From assembly GCA_947589665.1 (NCBI GenBank), contig CANQBJ010000016.1:1-42053 (forward strand): a stretch of DNA of 42,053 nt, given 5' to 3'. The position numbers and the translations under genes are program-made. The notes under the pieces were generated by a model that searched no databases, was not told the DNA's origin, and worked only from the letters and a program-made list of their open reading frames with translations. The stretch comes from an uncultured Clostridia bacterium (lineage in GTDB: Bacteria; Bacillota; Clostridia; Lachnospirales; CAG-274). Positions 21,332-30,119 of this stretch are shown here, one piece after another. How positions within the stretch are numbered: position 1 is the first letter of the stretch; each line of letters opens with the position of its first letter.

Positions 21332-22627
21332 ATGAGTACAATAAGCGAAAGAAATTTAAGATTTGAAACAAAGCAGCTGCACATAGGTCAGGAAACGGCG
21401 GACCCTGTTACAGACGCCAGAGCGGTGCCTATTTATCAGACCAGCTCTTATGTTTTCCACAACTCTGAGCATGCAGCCGCAAGATTCGGGCTTACCGACG
21501 CAGGCAATATTTACGGCAGACTTACAAACCCTACTCAGGAGGTCTTTGAAAAGAGAATTGCCGCTCTTGAAGGCGGTGTAGCTGCTCTTGCAGTTGCCAG
21601 CGGCGCTGCTGCCATTGACTACACATTCAGGAACCTTGCCCATGCAGGAGACAATATAGTGTCTGTAAATACTATTTACGGCGGCACCTATAATCTCCTT
21701 GCTCACACACTTCCGGAATACGGCATTTCATCTAAGTTTGTTGCTCCCGAGGATTTTGATGCCCTGCAGGACGCCATAGACGACAATACAAAGGCTGTAT
21801 TTATTGAAACTCTGGGCAATCCCAACTCAAATGCAGTGGATATTGAAAAATATGCGGAAATAGCCCATAAAAACAACATACCTCTTGTAGTAGACAATAC
21901 CTTTGCAACGCCTTATCTTGTAAGACCCTTTGAATACGGCGCAGACATTGTAGTGCATTCTGCTACTAAGTTCATAGGCGGTCACGGCACTACAATAGGC
22001 GGTGTTATAGTGGACAGCGGCAAGTTTGACTGGGAGGCAAGCGGCAAGTTTCCCTCACTTACAGACCCTAACCCAAGCTACCACGGTATAAGCTTTACAA
22101 AGGCTGCAGGTCCCGCTGCCTTTGTTACAAAGATAAGGGCTATACTGCTAAGGGACACGGGAGCTACGCTTTCACCATTCCACGCCTTCTTCTTCCTTCA
22201 GGGACTTGAGACCCTTTCACTGAGAGTTGAGAGACATGTTGAGAATACAAAGAAGGTAATAGAGTATCTTTCAAAGCATCCAAAGGTAGAAAAGGTAAAT
22301 CATCCTTCACTTCCCGATAACCCTACAAATGCTATATATAAGAAGTACTTCCCCAACGGCGGCGGCTCTATATTCACATTTGAGGTAAAGGGCGGCGCAG
22401 AGGAGGCAAAGAGATTTATAGATAACCTACAGATATTCTCACTTCTTGCCAATGTTGCCGATGTAAAGTCCCTTGTGATACATCCCGCAAGCACGACTCA
22501 TTCTCAGCTTAGTGAGGAGGAGCTTGCAGAGCAGGGCATAAAGCCGGGTACGGTAAGGCTTTCAATAGGCACAGAGCATATTGACGACATCATAGAAGAC
22601 CTTGAAGAAGCATTCAAGACTATCTGA
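21332..22627 (+). CDS. metY: O-acetylhomoserine sulfhydrylase (431 aa)
   Basis: Makes homocysteine from O-acetylhomoserine and sulfide. Cys/Met-metabolism PLP fold: [17 protein letters not shown] at about 61-69, PLP lysine Lys213 in [12 protein letters not shown] and the C-terminal [18 protein letters not shown] segment that is typical of MetY. Length (about 430) matches MetY rather than the shorter MetB/MetC. GGAGG lies 9 bases before the ATG at 21332; an ATG at 21326 is only 3 bases from it, so less likely. Own promoter; neighbours (cysK, metNIQ) fit sulfur metabolism. Confidence 0.92.
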   Translation: MSTISERNLRFETKQLHIGQETADPVTDARAVPIYQTSSYVFHNSEHAAARFGLTDAGNIYGRLTNPTQEVFEKRIAALEGGVAALAVASGAAAIDYTFRNLAHAGDNIVSVNTIYGGTYNLLAHTLPEYGISSKFVAPEDFDALQDAIDDNTKAVFIETLGNPNSNAVDIEKYAEIAHKNNIPLVVDNTFATPYLVRPFEYGADIVVHSATKFIGGHGTTIGGVIVDSGKFDWEASGKFPSLTDPNPSYHGISFTKAAGPAAFVTKIRAILLRDTGATLSPFHAFFFLQGLETLSLRVERHVENTKKVIEYLSKHPKVEKVNHPSLPDNPTNAIYKKYFPNGGGSIFTFEVKGGAEEAKRFIDNLQIFSLLANVADVKSLVIHPASTTHSQLSEEELAEQGIKPGTVRLSIGTEHIDDIIEDLEEAFKTI

Positions 22628-22630
22628 GTA

Positions 22631-22659
22631 TTGACATAACCGCTTAAAAACACTATAAT
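22631..22659 (+). promoter_or_regulatory. Promoter of the ecsC-like/Rrf2/cysK unit
   Basis: TTGACA at 22631-22636, 17 bases, TATAAT at 22654-22659. CGCTTAA (22641-22647) and TTAAGCG (22680-22686) form an inverted repeat around the -10 region and could be an operator of the Rrf2 protein. Confidence 0.65.
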
Positions 22660-22696
22660 CATATGTATATAGTAGGTTATTAAGCGAGGGATACTT

Positions 22697-23521
22697 ATGA
22701 TAAGAAAAGACAAAGAAGAAAAACATATTTCAGCCTGTATAAAGGAAATGAAATACATACAAAAGCAGGAAGGCATACTTGAAAAGGACGCTGCGGAAAG
22801 CTCGACCTGGAAGGCATCTATTGAAAAGAAAATACCCGATAAGATATATCGGAATATTGAGAAGGCTTTCCTGAAGGGCTTTGGCATTGTGTTTGACAAG
22901 GGCGGCTCCGTTATAGAGAAAAGCTATAGCAAGGAGAGTATACTTGAGGACTATGCCGTAAAAAACTTTTCCGTACAGATAAAGCAGAATAGAAAAGAGC
23001 TTAAGCGAATGCGCAGGTCCGCAAAGCGCTCCGACGCTAGAAATGTACTTGTTACAACTGCCGAGGGTGTAGGCTTGGGCATACTGGGTATAGGACTTCC
23101 CGATATCGTGCTTTTTACAGGCCTGATACTGAGAGGCGTATATGAAACAGCGCTCCACTATGGCATAGACTATGAAAAGGACTTTGAAAAATATATCATA
23201 CTCAGAATGATGGAGGGTTCTCTTGCAAAGGGCAGTAATTGGACAGAAATAAGCAATGATATAAACCGCCTTTTTGAAAGCATTCCCGAAAGGGACTGGG
23301 GAGAGGCGGTAAAGGAACAGATGGAAAAGACTGCAAAAGCCTTTGCCATGGATATGCTTGTACTGAAATTCATACAGGGTCTGCCTGTTGTGGGTATAAT
23401 AGGCGGTATGACCAATCCAATATATTATAAGAAAATAATGGATTATGTCAGCCTTAAGTACTATAGGCGCTACATTGTTGGAGAACTGAAAAATCAGCAT
23501 AGTGAGGAGGTATCTGTATGA
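22697..23521 (+). CDS. EcsC-family protein (274 aa)
   Basis: Shows the EcsC (PF12787) pattern: a helical N-terminus, then about residues 110-150 with GVGLGILGIGLPDIVLFTGLILRGVYETALHYGID, and a hydrophobic Gly-rich segment near the end (IQGLPVVGIIGGMTNPIYYKKIMDY). EcsC proteins are membrane-associated and of unclear role. Here the gene is not with ecsA/ecsB transporter genes; it overlaps the Rrf2 regulator by four bases, an unusual partner. The start at 22697 has AGCGAGGG about 8 bases upstream. Confidence 0.78.
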   Translation: MIRKDKEEKHISACIKEMKYIQKQEGILEKDAAESSTWKASIEKKIPDKIYRNIEKAFLKGFGIVFDKGGSVIEKSYSKESILEDYAVKNFSVQIKQNRKELKRMRRSAKRSDARNVLVTTAEGVGLGILGIGLPDIVLFTGLILRGVYETALHYGIDYEKDFEKYIILRMMEGSLAKGSNWTEISNDINRLFESIPERDWGEAVKEQMEKTAKAFAMDMLVLKFIQGLPVVGIIGGMTNPIYYKKIMDYVSLKYYRRYIVGELKNQHSEEVSV

Positions 23522-23955
23522 AAATATCGACAAAGGGACGTTATGCCTTAAGGCTTATGCTTGATCTGGCTATGCACAATACGGGAGAATTCACATCTAT
23601 CAAAAGCGTTTCTGACAGACAGGAGATATCAGGCAAATATCTGGAACAGATAATAAGTATACTGAGCAGATCGGGCTATGTAAGAAGCGTAAGAGGACCC
23701 CAGGGCGGATATAAGCTGGCAAAGGACCCGTCGGAATACACCGTAGGTATGATACTCAGGCTTACGGAGGGCTCTCTTGCTCCCGTGGCTTGTCTTGAGG
23801 ACGAGGTAAACCAATGCTCAAGAGCGGGCTTTTGTCCCACCCTTGTGGTGTGGGAGAGATTAAACAAGGCTATAAATGATGTTGTAGACAGCATAACACT
23901 GGAGGACCTTGCAAATATGGCAAGGGAAAATATAGGAAACGACTACTGCATATAA
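23518..23955 (+). CDS. Rrf2-family regulator, IscR/CymR type (145 aa)
   Basis: Winged-HTH Rrf2 protein: MKISTKGRYALRLMLDLA, then ISGKYLEQIISILSRSGYVRSVRGPQGGYKLA (recognition helix and wing). Three cysteines, Cys92, Cys100 and Cys106, sit where IscR holds its Fe-S cluster, though the spacing (7 and 5 residues between) differs from the C-x5-C-x5-C of E. coli IscR. CymR of Bacillus lacks them and senses through CysK. The next gene, 32 bases on, is cysK, so this is most likely the cysteine regulator of this genome, with possible redox or Fe-S sensing. The ligand is inferred. Confidence 0.88.
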   Translation: MKISTKGRYALRLMLDLAMHNTGEFTSIKSVSDRQEISGKYLEQIISILSRSGYVRSVRGPQGGYKLAKDPSEYTVGMILRLTEGSLAPVACLEDEVNQCSRAGFCPTLVVWERLNKAINDVVDSITLEDLANMARENIGNDYCI

Positions 23956-23987
23956 AAATATAAATATTTATTAAGGAGAGATAATAT

Positions 23988-24920
23988 ATGGCAAATATCA
24001 AAACAGATCTGACACAGCTTATAGGCAATACGCCTCTTCTGGAGCTTACCAACTTTGAAAAGAACAATAATCTGAAGGCTAAGATAATTGCAAAGCTGGA
24101 ATACTTCAATCCCGCAGGCAGCGTTAAGGACAGGATCGCAAAGGCAATGATAGAGGACGCTGAGAAGAGGGGAGTATTGAAGGAGGGTTCTGTAATAATA
24201 GAGCCTACAAGCGGCAATACAGGTATAGGACTTGCGGCTGCCGCTGCCGCAAAGGGCTACAGGATAATACTTACCATGCCCGAAACTATGAGCGTGGAAA
24301 GAAGAAATCTTTTAAAGGCATATGGCGCAGAGGTAGTGCTTACCGAAGGCGCAAAGGGTATGAAGGGCGCTATTGAAAAGGCAGACAGCCTTGCGGCGGA
24401 GATAGAAAATTCATTTATACCGGGTCAGTTCGTGAACCCTGCCAATCCAGCTATACACAAGGCAACTACAGGTCCTGAGATATGGGCTGATACAGACGGC
24501 AATGTAGATATACTTGTGGCAGGCGTAGGTACAGGCGGTACCATTACAGGTACAGGCGAATTTCTTAAGTCCAAGAACAGCAATATCAAGGTAGTGGCAG
24601 TTGAGCCAGCTTCATCTCCCGTTCTTTCTAAGGGACAGTCAGGACCTCATAAGATACAGGGCATAGGCGCAGGCTTTGTACCCGATACTCTTAATACGGA
24701 CATTTATGACGAGATCATAGCGGTATCCAATGAGGATGCCTTTGCAACAGGCAATGCCATTGCCAAGAACGACGGAGTACTTGTGGGAATATCCTCAGGC
24801 GCTGCGGTATATGCCGCTGCCGAGCTTGCAAAGAGAGAGGAGAACGCAGGCAAGACAATAGTTGTTATACTTCCCGACACAGGCGACAGATATCTTTCAA
24901 CTCCTCTTTTTGCCGATTGA
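23988..24920 (+). CDS. cysK: Cysteine synthase A (310 aa)
   Basis: O-acetylserine sulfhydrylase. PLP lysine Lys47 in [21 protein letters not shown] substrate loop, [12 protein letters not shown] phosphate cradle and [12 protein letters not shown]. Full length. AAGGAGAG lies 8 bases before ATG. Immediately follows the Rrf2 gene. In CymR systems CysK binds the regulator; the last residues here (YLSTPLFAD) do not end in Ile, unlike CysK tails that bind SAT. Confidence 0.95.
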   Translation: MANIKTDLTQLIGNTPLLELTNFEKNNNLKAKIIAKLEYFNPAGSVKDRIAKAMIEDAEKRGVLKEGSVIIEPTSGNTGIGLAAAAAAKGYRIILTMPETMSVERRNLLKAYGAEVVLTEGAKGMKGAIEKADSLAAEIENSFIPGQFVNPANPAIHKATTGPEIWADTDGNVDILVAGVGTGGTITGTGEFLKSKNSNIKVVAVEPASSPVLSKGQSGPHKIQGIGAGFVPDTLNTDIYDEIIAVSNEDAFATGNAIAKNDGVLVGISSGAAVYAAAELAKREENAGKTIVVILPDTGDRYLSTPLFAD

Positions 24921-24979
24921 TGTATAAAACATTGCGCTAAGGAAAAACTACTCTCAGATAAGAGCAAGAGGTATGGGCT

Positions 24980-25903
24980 ATGGATAAAATCTATGATCTT
25001 ATAATAATAGGTTCGGGGGCGGCAGGTCTGTCTGCCGCAGTATATGCAAAGAGGGCTATGCTCAGCACCCTTGTGTTTGAAAAGTCCTATGGCAGCGGAG
25101 GTCAGATAATCAATACCTATGAGGTAGACAATTATTTGGGACTTCACGGTATAAGCGGCTTTGAGCTTGCCGCCAGGTTCCGTGAGCATGCCGATAAAAT
25201 GGGAGCAGAGTTTGACAACAGCGAAATAGTAAATATCAGTGAAGAAAGCAATATCAAATGCCTTGAGTCCGCCGACGGCAGAAAATTCTATACCAAGACC
25301 GTTATAATAGCCTCAGGCGCCGAACATAGAAGGCTTGGCGTAAAGGGCGAGGACAGACTGCAGGGTATGGGAGTATCATACTGCGCTACTTGTGACGGAG
25401 CCTTTTTCAGAGGGAAGACCGTTGCCGTAGTAGGCGGCGGCGATGTCGCTCTGGAGGACGCCTTATTTCTTGCAAGAGGCTGTAAAAAGGTGTATATCAT
25501 ACACAGGAGAGACGCTTTAAGAGGCGCCGCGTCACTCCAGCGGCAGGTTTTTGACACCGATAATATTGAGATACTCTGGAACAGCACCGTCGAGGAAATA
25601 AAGGGCGAGGATAAGGTCAGTTCCCTTGTTGTTAAGACTAAGGACAGTATAAACGAGCTTAAGACAGACGGTATATTCATAGCAGTAGGCATAAAGCCCT
25701 GTACAGATGTATTCAGGGACTTTGTGTCAACAGATAAGGACGGCTATATAATTGCCGATGAAACAGGTAGAACAAGTGTAGGCGGTGTATTTGCGGCAGG
25801 CGATGTAAGGACAAAGCCCTTAAGACAGATAATAACGGCTGCGGCAGACGGAGCCAACTGTGTTTATTCTGCTGAGAGATATATAAATGAAAGCCTCCTG
25901 TAG
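24980..25903 (+). CDS. trxB: Thioredoxin reductase (307 aa)
   Basis: FAD motif GSGAAGLSAAVYA at 11-23, redox pair CATC at 135-138, NADPH-domain motif VGGGDVALED at 151-160 and HRRDALR at 175-181, which favours NADPH. C-terminal FAD motif GGVFAAGDVR. Length is normal for low-Mr TrxB. AAGAGGTATGGGCT precedes ATG at 24980. A terminator follows at 25895-25924. No thioredoxin gene is nearby; it supplies reduced thioredoxin for sulfur metabolism. Confidence 0.92.
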   Translation: MDKIYDLIIIGSGAAGLSAAVYAKRAMLSTLVFEKSYGSGGQIINTYEVDNYLGLHGISGFELAARFREHADKMGAEFDNSEIVNISEESNIKCLESADGRKFYTKTVIIASGAEHRRLGVKGEDRLQGMGVSYCATCDGAFFRGKTVAVVGGGDVALEDALFLARGCKKVYIIHRRDALRGAASLQRQVFDTDNIEILWNSTVEEIKGEDKVSSLVVKTKDSINELKTDGIFIAVGIKPCTDVFRDFVSTDKDGYIIADETGRTSVGGVFAAGDVRTKPLRQIITAAADGANCVYSAERYINESLL

Positions 25904-25926
25904 ACCATCTCTGCAGGAGCTTTTTA
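25895..25926 (+). terminator. Intrinsic terminator after trxB
   Basis: CTCCTGTAGA (25895-25904) pairs with TCTGCAGGAG (25910-25919) with one G-U, then CTTTTTAT. The hairpin includes the stop codon. Confidence 0.8.
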
Positions 25927-25950
25927 TATAATAAGCGCTGGAAATATATG

Positions 25951-25979
25951 TTGACAAAAACCCTCCGATTAACTAAAAT
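25951..25979 (+). promoter_or_regulatory. Promoter of the flavodiiron protein and metNIQ
   Basis: TTGACA at 25951-25956 and TAAAAT at 25974-25979, 17 bases apart. AACT...AGTT (25971-25985) overlaps the -10 box as a small inverted repeat. Confidence 0.65.
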
Positions 25980-26012
25980 AGAGTTATATTCATAAGAAGG
26001 AGAGCGACGGAA

Positions 26013-27212
26013 ATGTATTGTACAAGAAAAATAACGGACGATATCTATTGGATAGGAGGAAATGACAGACGTTTGGCGCGTTTTGAAAATATTTTCCCTA
26101 TACCGAGAGGAGTGTCCTACAATTCATATGTGATATTAGATGAAAAGACTGTGCTTTTGGACACAGTAGATTATTCTGTAAGCAGACAGTTTATAGAGAA
26201 TTTGGAGCATACTCTCGGCGGCAGAGGTCTTGACTACATTGTAGTAAATCATATGGAACCCGACCATTGCGCAGTTATAGGCGATATACTCCTGAGATAC
26301 CCTGGGGCAAAGCTTATAGGCAATGCCAAGACCTTCAATATGATAGGTCAGTTCTATGAGGATATGAGCTATGAAAAGGTCCTTGTGGCAGAGGGAGATA
26401 CCCTGAGCACGGGAAAGCATACTCTGCGCTTTGTTATGGCGCCTATGGTACACTGGCCTGAGACTATGGTCACCTTTGATGAAACAGAGGGCATTTTATT
26501 CTCAGCAGACGCCTTTGGTACCTTCGGCGCTCTTGACGGTGTAATATTTGCCGATGAGGTGGATTTTGACAGGGATTGGCTTGACGATGCCAGAAGATAC
26601 TATACAAACATCGTAGGAAAGTACGGCGTGCAGGTACAGGCTCTTTTAAAGAAGGTAGCCCCTCTTGACATAAAGATGCTTGCTCCTCTTCACGGTCCCG
26701 TATGGCGCAAGGATTTGGACTATATACTGGACAAGTACAACAAGTGGAGTACCTATGAGCCTGAGGACAAGGGTGTAATGATAGCCTATGCCTCAATGTA
26801 CGGCAATACGGAAAATATGGCAAATGCTCTTGCCTGTATGCTGGCAGAGGACGGCATTAAAAACATAAGAGTTTACGACGTGTCCGGCACAGATGTTTCA
26901 ACGCTTATAGCAGAGGCTTTCAGAGTAAGCCATATAGTACTGGCATCACCTACCTACAACGGCGGCATGTATCCTATAATGGAAAGCTTTATAAACGATA
27001 TGAAGGCTCTTAATATACAGAACAGAACTATCGCCCTTATGGACAACGGCACATGGGCTGCAACTGCCTCCAGGAAAATGGCAGAGGGTCTTGCGGCTTT
27101 GAAGAATATTACAATACTGGACAAGACATTTTCAGTTAAGTCCACAGTACTCAAGACCCAGATCGAGGAGCTTAAGACCTTTAAGGATGGTATAATAGCA
27201 TCTATGAAATAA
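26013..27212 (+). CDS. fprA: A-type flavodiiron protein (399 aa)
   Basis: Reduces oxygen to water (or NO to N2O) in anaerobes. The N-terminal beta-lactamase-like domain has the diiron ligands HMEPDH at residues 80-85, His at about 148 (VHWPETM), Asp at about 167 (SADAFG) and His at about 228 (LHGPVW). The C-terminal flavodoxin domain (about 252-399) starts VMIAYASMYGNTENMA for FMN. No rubredoxin domain fused. metN follows after 17 bases without a terminator, so both may share a transcript, an unexpected pairing of oxygen defence with methionine uptake. Confidence 0.92.
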   Translation: MYCTRKITDDIYWIGGNDRRLARFENIFPIPRGVSYNSYVILDEKTVLLDTVDYSVSRQFIENLEHTLGGRGLDYIVVNHMEPDHCAVIGDILLRYPGAKLIGNAKTFNMIGQFYEDMSYEKVLVAEGDTLSTGKHTLRFVMAPMVHWPETMVTFDETEGILFSADAFGTFGALDGVIFADEVDFDRDWLDDARRYYTNIVGKYGVQVQALLKKVAPLDIKMLAPLHGPVWRKDLDYILDKYNKWSTYEPEDKGVMIAYASMYGNTENMANALACMLAEDGIKNIRVYDVSGTDVSTLIAEAFRVSHIVLASPTYNGGMYPIMESFINDMKALNIQNRTIALMDNGTWAATASRKMAEGLAALKNITILDKTFSVKSTVLKTQIEELKTFKDGIIASMK

Positions 27213-27229
27213 AAAAGGAGGCAGATAAT

Positions 27230-28216
27230 ATGCCTTTGGTTAAAATACAGGGTCTCAGCAAGACCTTTCATACCGCAAACGGCGACGTACAGGCGCTTAA
27301 GGATATAAACCTGAGCATTGAGCAGGGGGATATATTCGGCATTATAGGATTAAGCGGCGCAGGAAAATCCACTCTTGTCAGGTGTATCAATTTTCTGGAG
27401 ATACCTACAGAGGGTACTGTATTCTTTGAGGATAAGGACCTTACCTCCCTTACCCATAAGGAGCTTCTGAAGGCAAGGCAGTCTATGGGAATGATATTCC
27501 AGGGCTTTAACCTTCTGGAGCAGAGGACAGCCATTAAAAATATATGCTTTCCTCTTGAAATATCAAGGGTGCCTAAGAGGAATGCGGAGAAGAGAGCAAG
27601 AGAACTCCTTAAGATAGTAGGTTTGGATGACAGGGAAAGGTCATATCCCTCACAGCTTTCCGGCGGTCAGAAACAGAGAGTCGCCATAGCAAGGGCATTG
27701 GCGACCAACCCTAAGGTGTTGCTTTGCGACGAGGCTACATCAGCCCTTGATCCAAATACCACAAGGAGCATACTGGCTCTGCTTAAAGAGATAAACGAGA
27801 CCATGGGCGTGACCGTTATTATAATCACTCATGAAATGAGCGTTATAGAGCAGATATGCAACAAGGTAGCCGTTATAGACAAAAGCCGCATAGTTGAGGA
27901 GGGCAGCGTAAAGGATATATTTGCCAATCCTCAGTCGGATATGGCAAAGCAGCTTATACTTCCCAAGAATGCAATACACTCTCTTGAAAACTGCAGGACA
28001 GTAAGGATCGTATTTGACGGATTGTCATCCTATGAGCCCGTTATTGCAAACCTTATTATGGAGTGCAATGTGCCTGCCAATATAATGTATGCCAACACAA
28101 AGGATGTCAACGGCATGGCGGCAGGCGAAATGATAATACAGATACCCGACACTGCCATAGACAAGGTGAGCGCTTATTTTGACAGGATAGGCATTAAGTA
28201 TAAGGAGGAGATATAA
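27230..28216 (+). CDS. metN: Methionine ABC transporter ATPase (328 aa)
   Basis: ATPase of the D/L-methionine importer. Walker A GLSGAGKST, signature LSGGQKQRVAIARAL, Walker B LLCDEATSALDP, H-loop ITHEMS. The C-terminal NIL domain (about 255-328) binds methionine and inhibits transport (trans-inhibition) in E. coli MetN. AAGGAGG precedes the ATG. Its last base is shared with the ATG of metI. Confidence 0.94.
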   Translation: MPLVKIQGLSKTFHTANGDVQALKDINLSIEQGDIFGIIGLSGAGKSTLVRCINFLEIPTEGTVFFEDKDLTSLTHKELLKARQSMGMIFQGFNLLEQRTAIKNICFPLEISRVPKRNAEKRARELLKIVGLDDRERSYPSQLSGGQKQRVAIARALATNPKVLLCDEATSALDPNTTRSILALLKEINETMGVTVIIITHEMSVIEQICNKVAVIDKSRIVEEGSVKDIFANPQSDMAKQLILPKNAIHSLENCRTVRIVFDGLSSYEPVIANLIMECNVPANIMYANTKDVNGMAAGEMIIQIPDTAIDKVSAYFDRIGIKYKEEI

Positions 28217-28878
28217 TGGAAATTGCCAAGCTTGCAGACCTGCTTGTAAGAGGAACAGGCGAAACTCTTTATATGACCCTTGTGTCTACCTTTATTGCAT
28301 ACATAATAGGACTTCCCATAGGCATTATACTGAACATCACGGACAAGGAGGGCATATGCCCCAACAAAGGCATAAATGTTGTATTGGGAGTTATAGTCAA
28401 TATAATAAGGTCAATACCCTTTATAATACTTCTTGTTGCAATAATACCCGTTACAAGATTTATAGTAGGCACATCTATAGGCTCTACAGCAACTATAGTG
28501 CCTCTTACCGCAGCGGCGGGACCCTTTGTGGCAAGAATGGTGGAATCCTCCATTAAGGAGGTAGACCCGGGAGTAATAGAGGCAGCCCAGTCTATGGGTG
28601 CATCACCTGTGCAGATAATATTCAAGGTGCTTATACCCGAGGCAAAGCCTTCGCTTATAGTAGGCAGCACAATAGCCGTAACTACTATACTTGGCTATTC
28701 CACAATGGCAGGCTTTGTAGGCGGCGGCGGTCTTGGTTCCATAGCCATCAATTATGGCTATTACAGATACCAGACCGATATTATGATGGTAACCGTTGTG
28801 CTTCTTGTAGTTGTAGTACAGCTTTTCCAGGAGGTAGGTATGAGAATTACAAGAAAGACAGACAAGAGAATAAATTAA
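28216..28878 (+). CDS. metI: Methionine ABC transporter permease (220 aa)
   Basis: Five membrane segments and the EAA loop EAAQSMGASPVQIIFKVLIPEA (residues about 122-143) that contacts MetN. Length normal. AAGGAGGAGAT precedes ATG, inside the end of metN. Partner of metN and metQ. Confidence 0.94.
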   Translation: MEIAKLADLLVRGTGETLYMTLVSTFIAYIIGLPIGIILNITDKEGICPNKGINVVLGVIVNIIRSIPFIILLVAIIPVTRFIVGTSIGSTATIVPLTAAAGPFVARMVESSIKEVDPGVIEAAQSMGASPVQIIFKVLIPEAKPSLIVGSTIAVTTILGYSTMAGFVGGGGLGSIAINYGYYRYQTDIMMVTVVLLVVVVQLFQEVGMRITRKTDKRIN

Positions 28879-28914
28879 TTTTTATTATATATTTAAAAAA
28901 AGGAGACGATAACA

Positions 28915-29754
28915 ATGAAAAAGTTTTTAGCAATTTTAGGTACTGTTGTGCTTTCAGCAGCCCTTCTGACAGGCTGCGGCGGCAGCGGAAATGAAGGATC
29001 AGCCGATGCAGGCGGTGAAAACGAGGCTACTGTTCTTACAGTAGGCGCATCTCCCGCACCTCATGCGGAGATTTTGGAGGCTGTTAAGCCTATACTTGCC
29101 GAGAAGAATATTGATCTTCAGATAAAGGAATTTAACGATTATATTCTTCCCAATACTGCAACGGAAAGCGGCGAGATAGACGCCAACTATTTCCAGCACG
29201 GTCCCTATCTTGAGGACTTTAACAACGAAAACGGCACACATCTTGTATCCGTAGCAGCTATACACTACGAGCCCTTTGGCTTATATGCAGGCAAGACAGC
29301 AACTCTTGACGAGCTTGCAGACGGCGCAACAATAGCTGTTCCAAATGACGGTACAAATGAGGCGAGAGCTTTGATGCTCCTTGAGGCTCAGGGTCTTATC
29401 ACTCTTAAGGAGGATGCAGGTTTTACGGCTACAAAGCTGGATATAGTTGAAAATCCCAAGAATATCGAAATACAGGAAATGGAGGCTGCTCAGATAGCAA
29501 GAGCGTTAGCTGATGTGGATATGGCAGTCATAAACGGCAACTACGCTATAGAGGCAGGCTTGAAGGTAAGCGATGCCGTAGCAGTAGAGGATAAGGATTC
29601 CGAGGCTGCTAAGACCTATGCAAACGTACTTGTTGTAAAGGAAGGCAATGAGAACAACGAGGCTGTTAAGGCTCTTGCAGAGGCTTTACAGAGCGATGAG
29701 ATAAAGGAATTTATGGAAACTACATACGAGGGTGCCGTAGTTCCTATCTTCTAA
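28915..29754 (+). CDS. metQ: Methionine-binding lipoprotein (279 aa)
   Basis: Substrate-binding protein of the importer. Signal peptide with lipobox LLTGC (Cys at residue 21), then an NlpA/MetQ domain: LTVGASPAPHAEIL, NDYILPNTATESGEIDANYFQH, AIPNDGTNEARALMLL-type segment and AVINGNYA. AAGGAG lies 8 bases upstream. Ends the metNIQ group; no clear hairpin terminator follows. Confidence 0.94.
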   Translation: MKKFLAILGTVVLSAALLTGCGGSGNEGSADAGGENEATVLTVGASPAPHAEILEAVKPILAEKNIDLQIKEFNDYILPNTATESGEIDANYFQHGPYLEDFNNENGTHLVSVAAIHYEPFGLYAGKTATLDELADGATIAVPNDGTNEARALMLLEAQGLITLKEDAGFTATKLDIVENPKNIEIQEMEAAQIARALADVDMAVINGNYAIEAGLKVSDAVAVEDKDSEAAKTYANVLVVKEGNENNEAVKALAEALQSDEIKEFMETTYEGAVVPIF

Positions 29755-29769
29755 AAAATTTTAAGAGCG

Positions 29770-29798
29770 TTGTAAAAACGGTGTCCCCTCTGTATAAA
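29770..29798 (+). promoter_or_regulatory. Promoter of the ferredoxin gene
   Basis: TTGTAA at 29770-29775 and TATAAA at 29793-29798, 17 bases apart. Confidence 0.5.
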
Positions 29799-29836
29799 TT
29801 TTCAATATATGCCCATACTATTTCTGAGGTGATATT

Positions 29837-30022
29837 ATGAGAGTATATATTGACGAGGACCTGTGCATCGGCTGCGGTCTGTGCGCGAGTATCGAGCCTT
29901 CGGTATTTGAAATGGGCGAGGACAATTTTTCCCACGTTATAGGCGATGTGACCGACGACAATGAGGACACTGTCCATGAGGCAGTCGAAAGCTGCCCTGT
30001 GGATGCTATTAAGGAAGAATAG
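29837..30022 (+). CDS. Single-cluster [4Fe-4S] ferredoxin (61 aa)
   Basis: Four cysteines in the arrangement CIGCGLC (Cys10, 13, 16) and a distant CPVDAI (Cys54) bind one [4Fe-4S] cluster, the Thermotoga/Desulfovibrio-type monocluster ferredoxin. Very acidic, as expected for an electron carrier. CTGAGGTGAT lies just before ATG. It has its own promoter and a strong terminator. Likely partners are hydrogenase, oxidoreductases or the flavodiiron protein. Confidence 0.92.
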   Translation: MRVYIDEDLCIGCGLCASIEPSVFEMGEDNFSHVIGDVTDDNEDTVHEAVESCPVDAIKEE

Positions 30023-30024
30023 TG

Positions 30025-30053
30025 ATAAGGACTGCGGGAGCAGTCCTTATTAT
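30025..30053 (+). terminator. Terminator after the ferredoxin gene
   Basis: ATAAGGACTGC (30025-30035) and GCAGTCCTTAT (30040-30050) pair perfectly around GGGA; only a weak T tract follows. Confidence 0.7.
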
Positions 30054-30054
30054 A

Positions 30055-30083
30055 TTGACATAATTATTGCGTTGGTCTATAAT
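30055..30083 (+). promoter_or_regulatory. Consensus promoter of hydE
   Basis: TTGACA at 30055-30060, 17 bases, TATAAT at 30078-30083; starts 5 bases after the ferredoxin terminator stem. Confidence 0.75.
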
Positions 30084-30119
30084 CTTATTTAGCTATCTGG
30101 GATAATAAGGAATGAGTAT

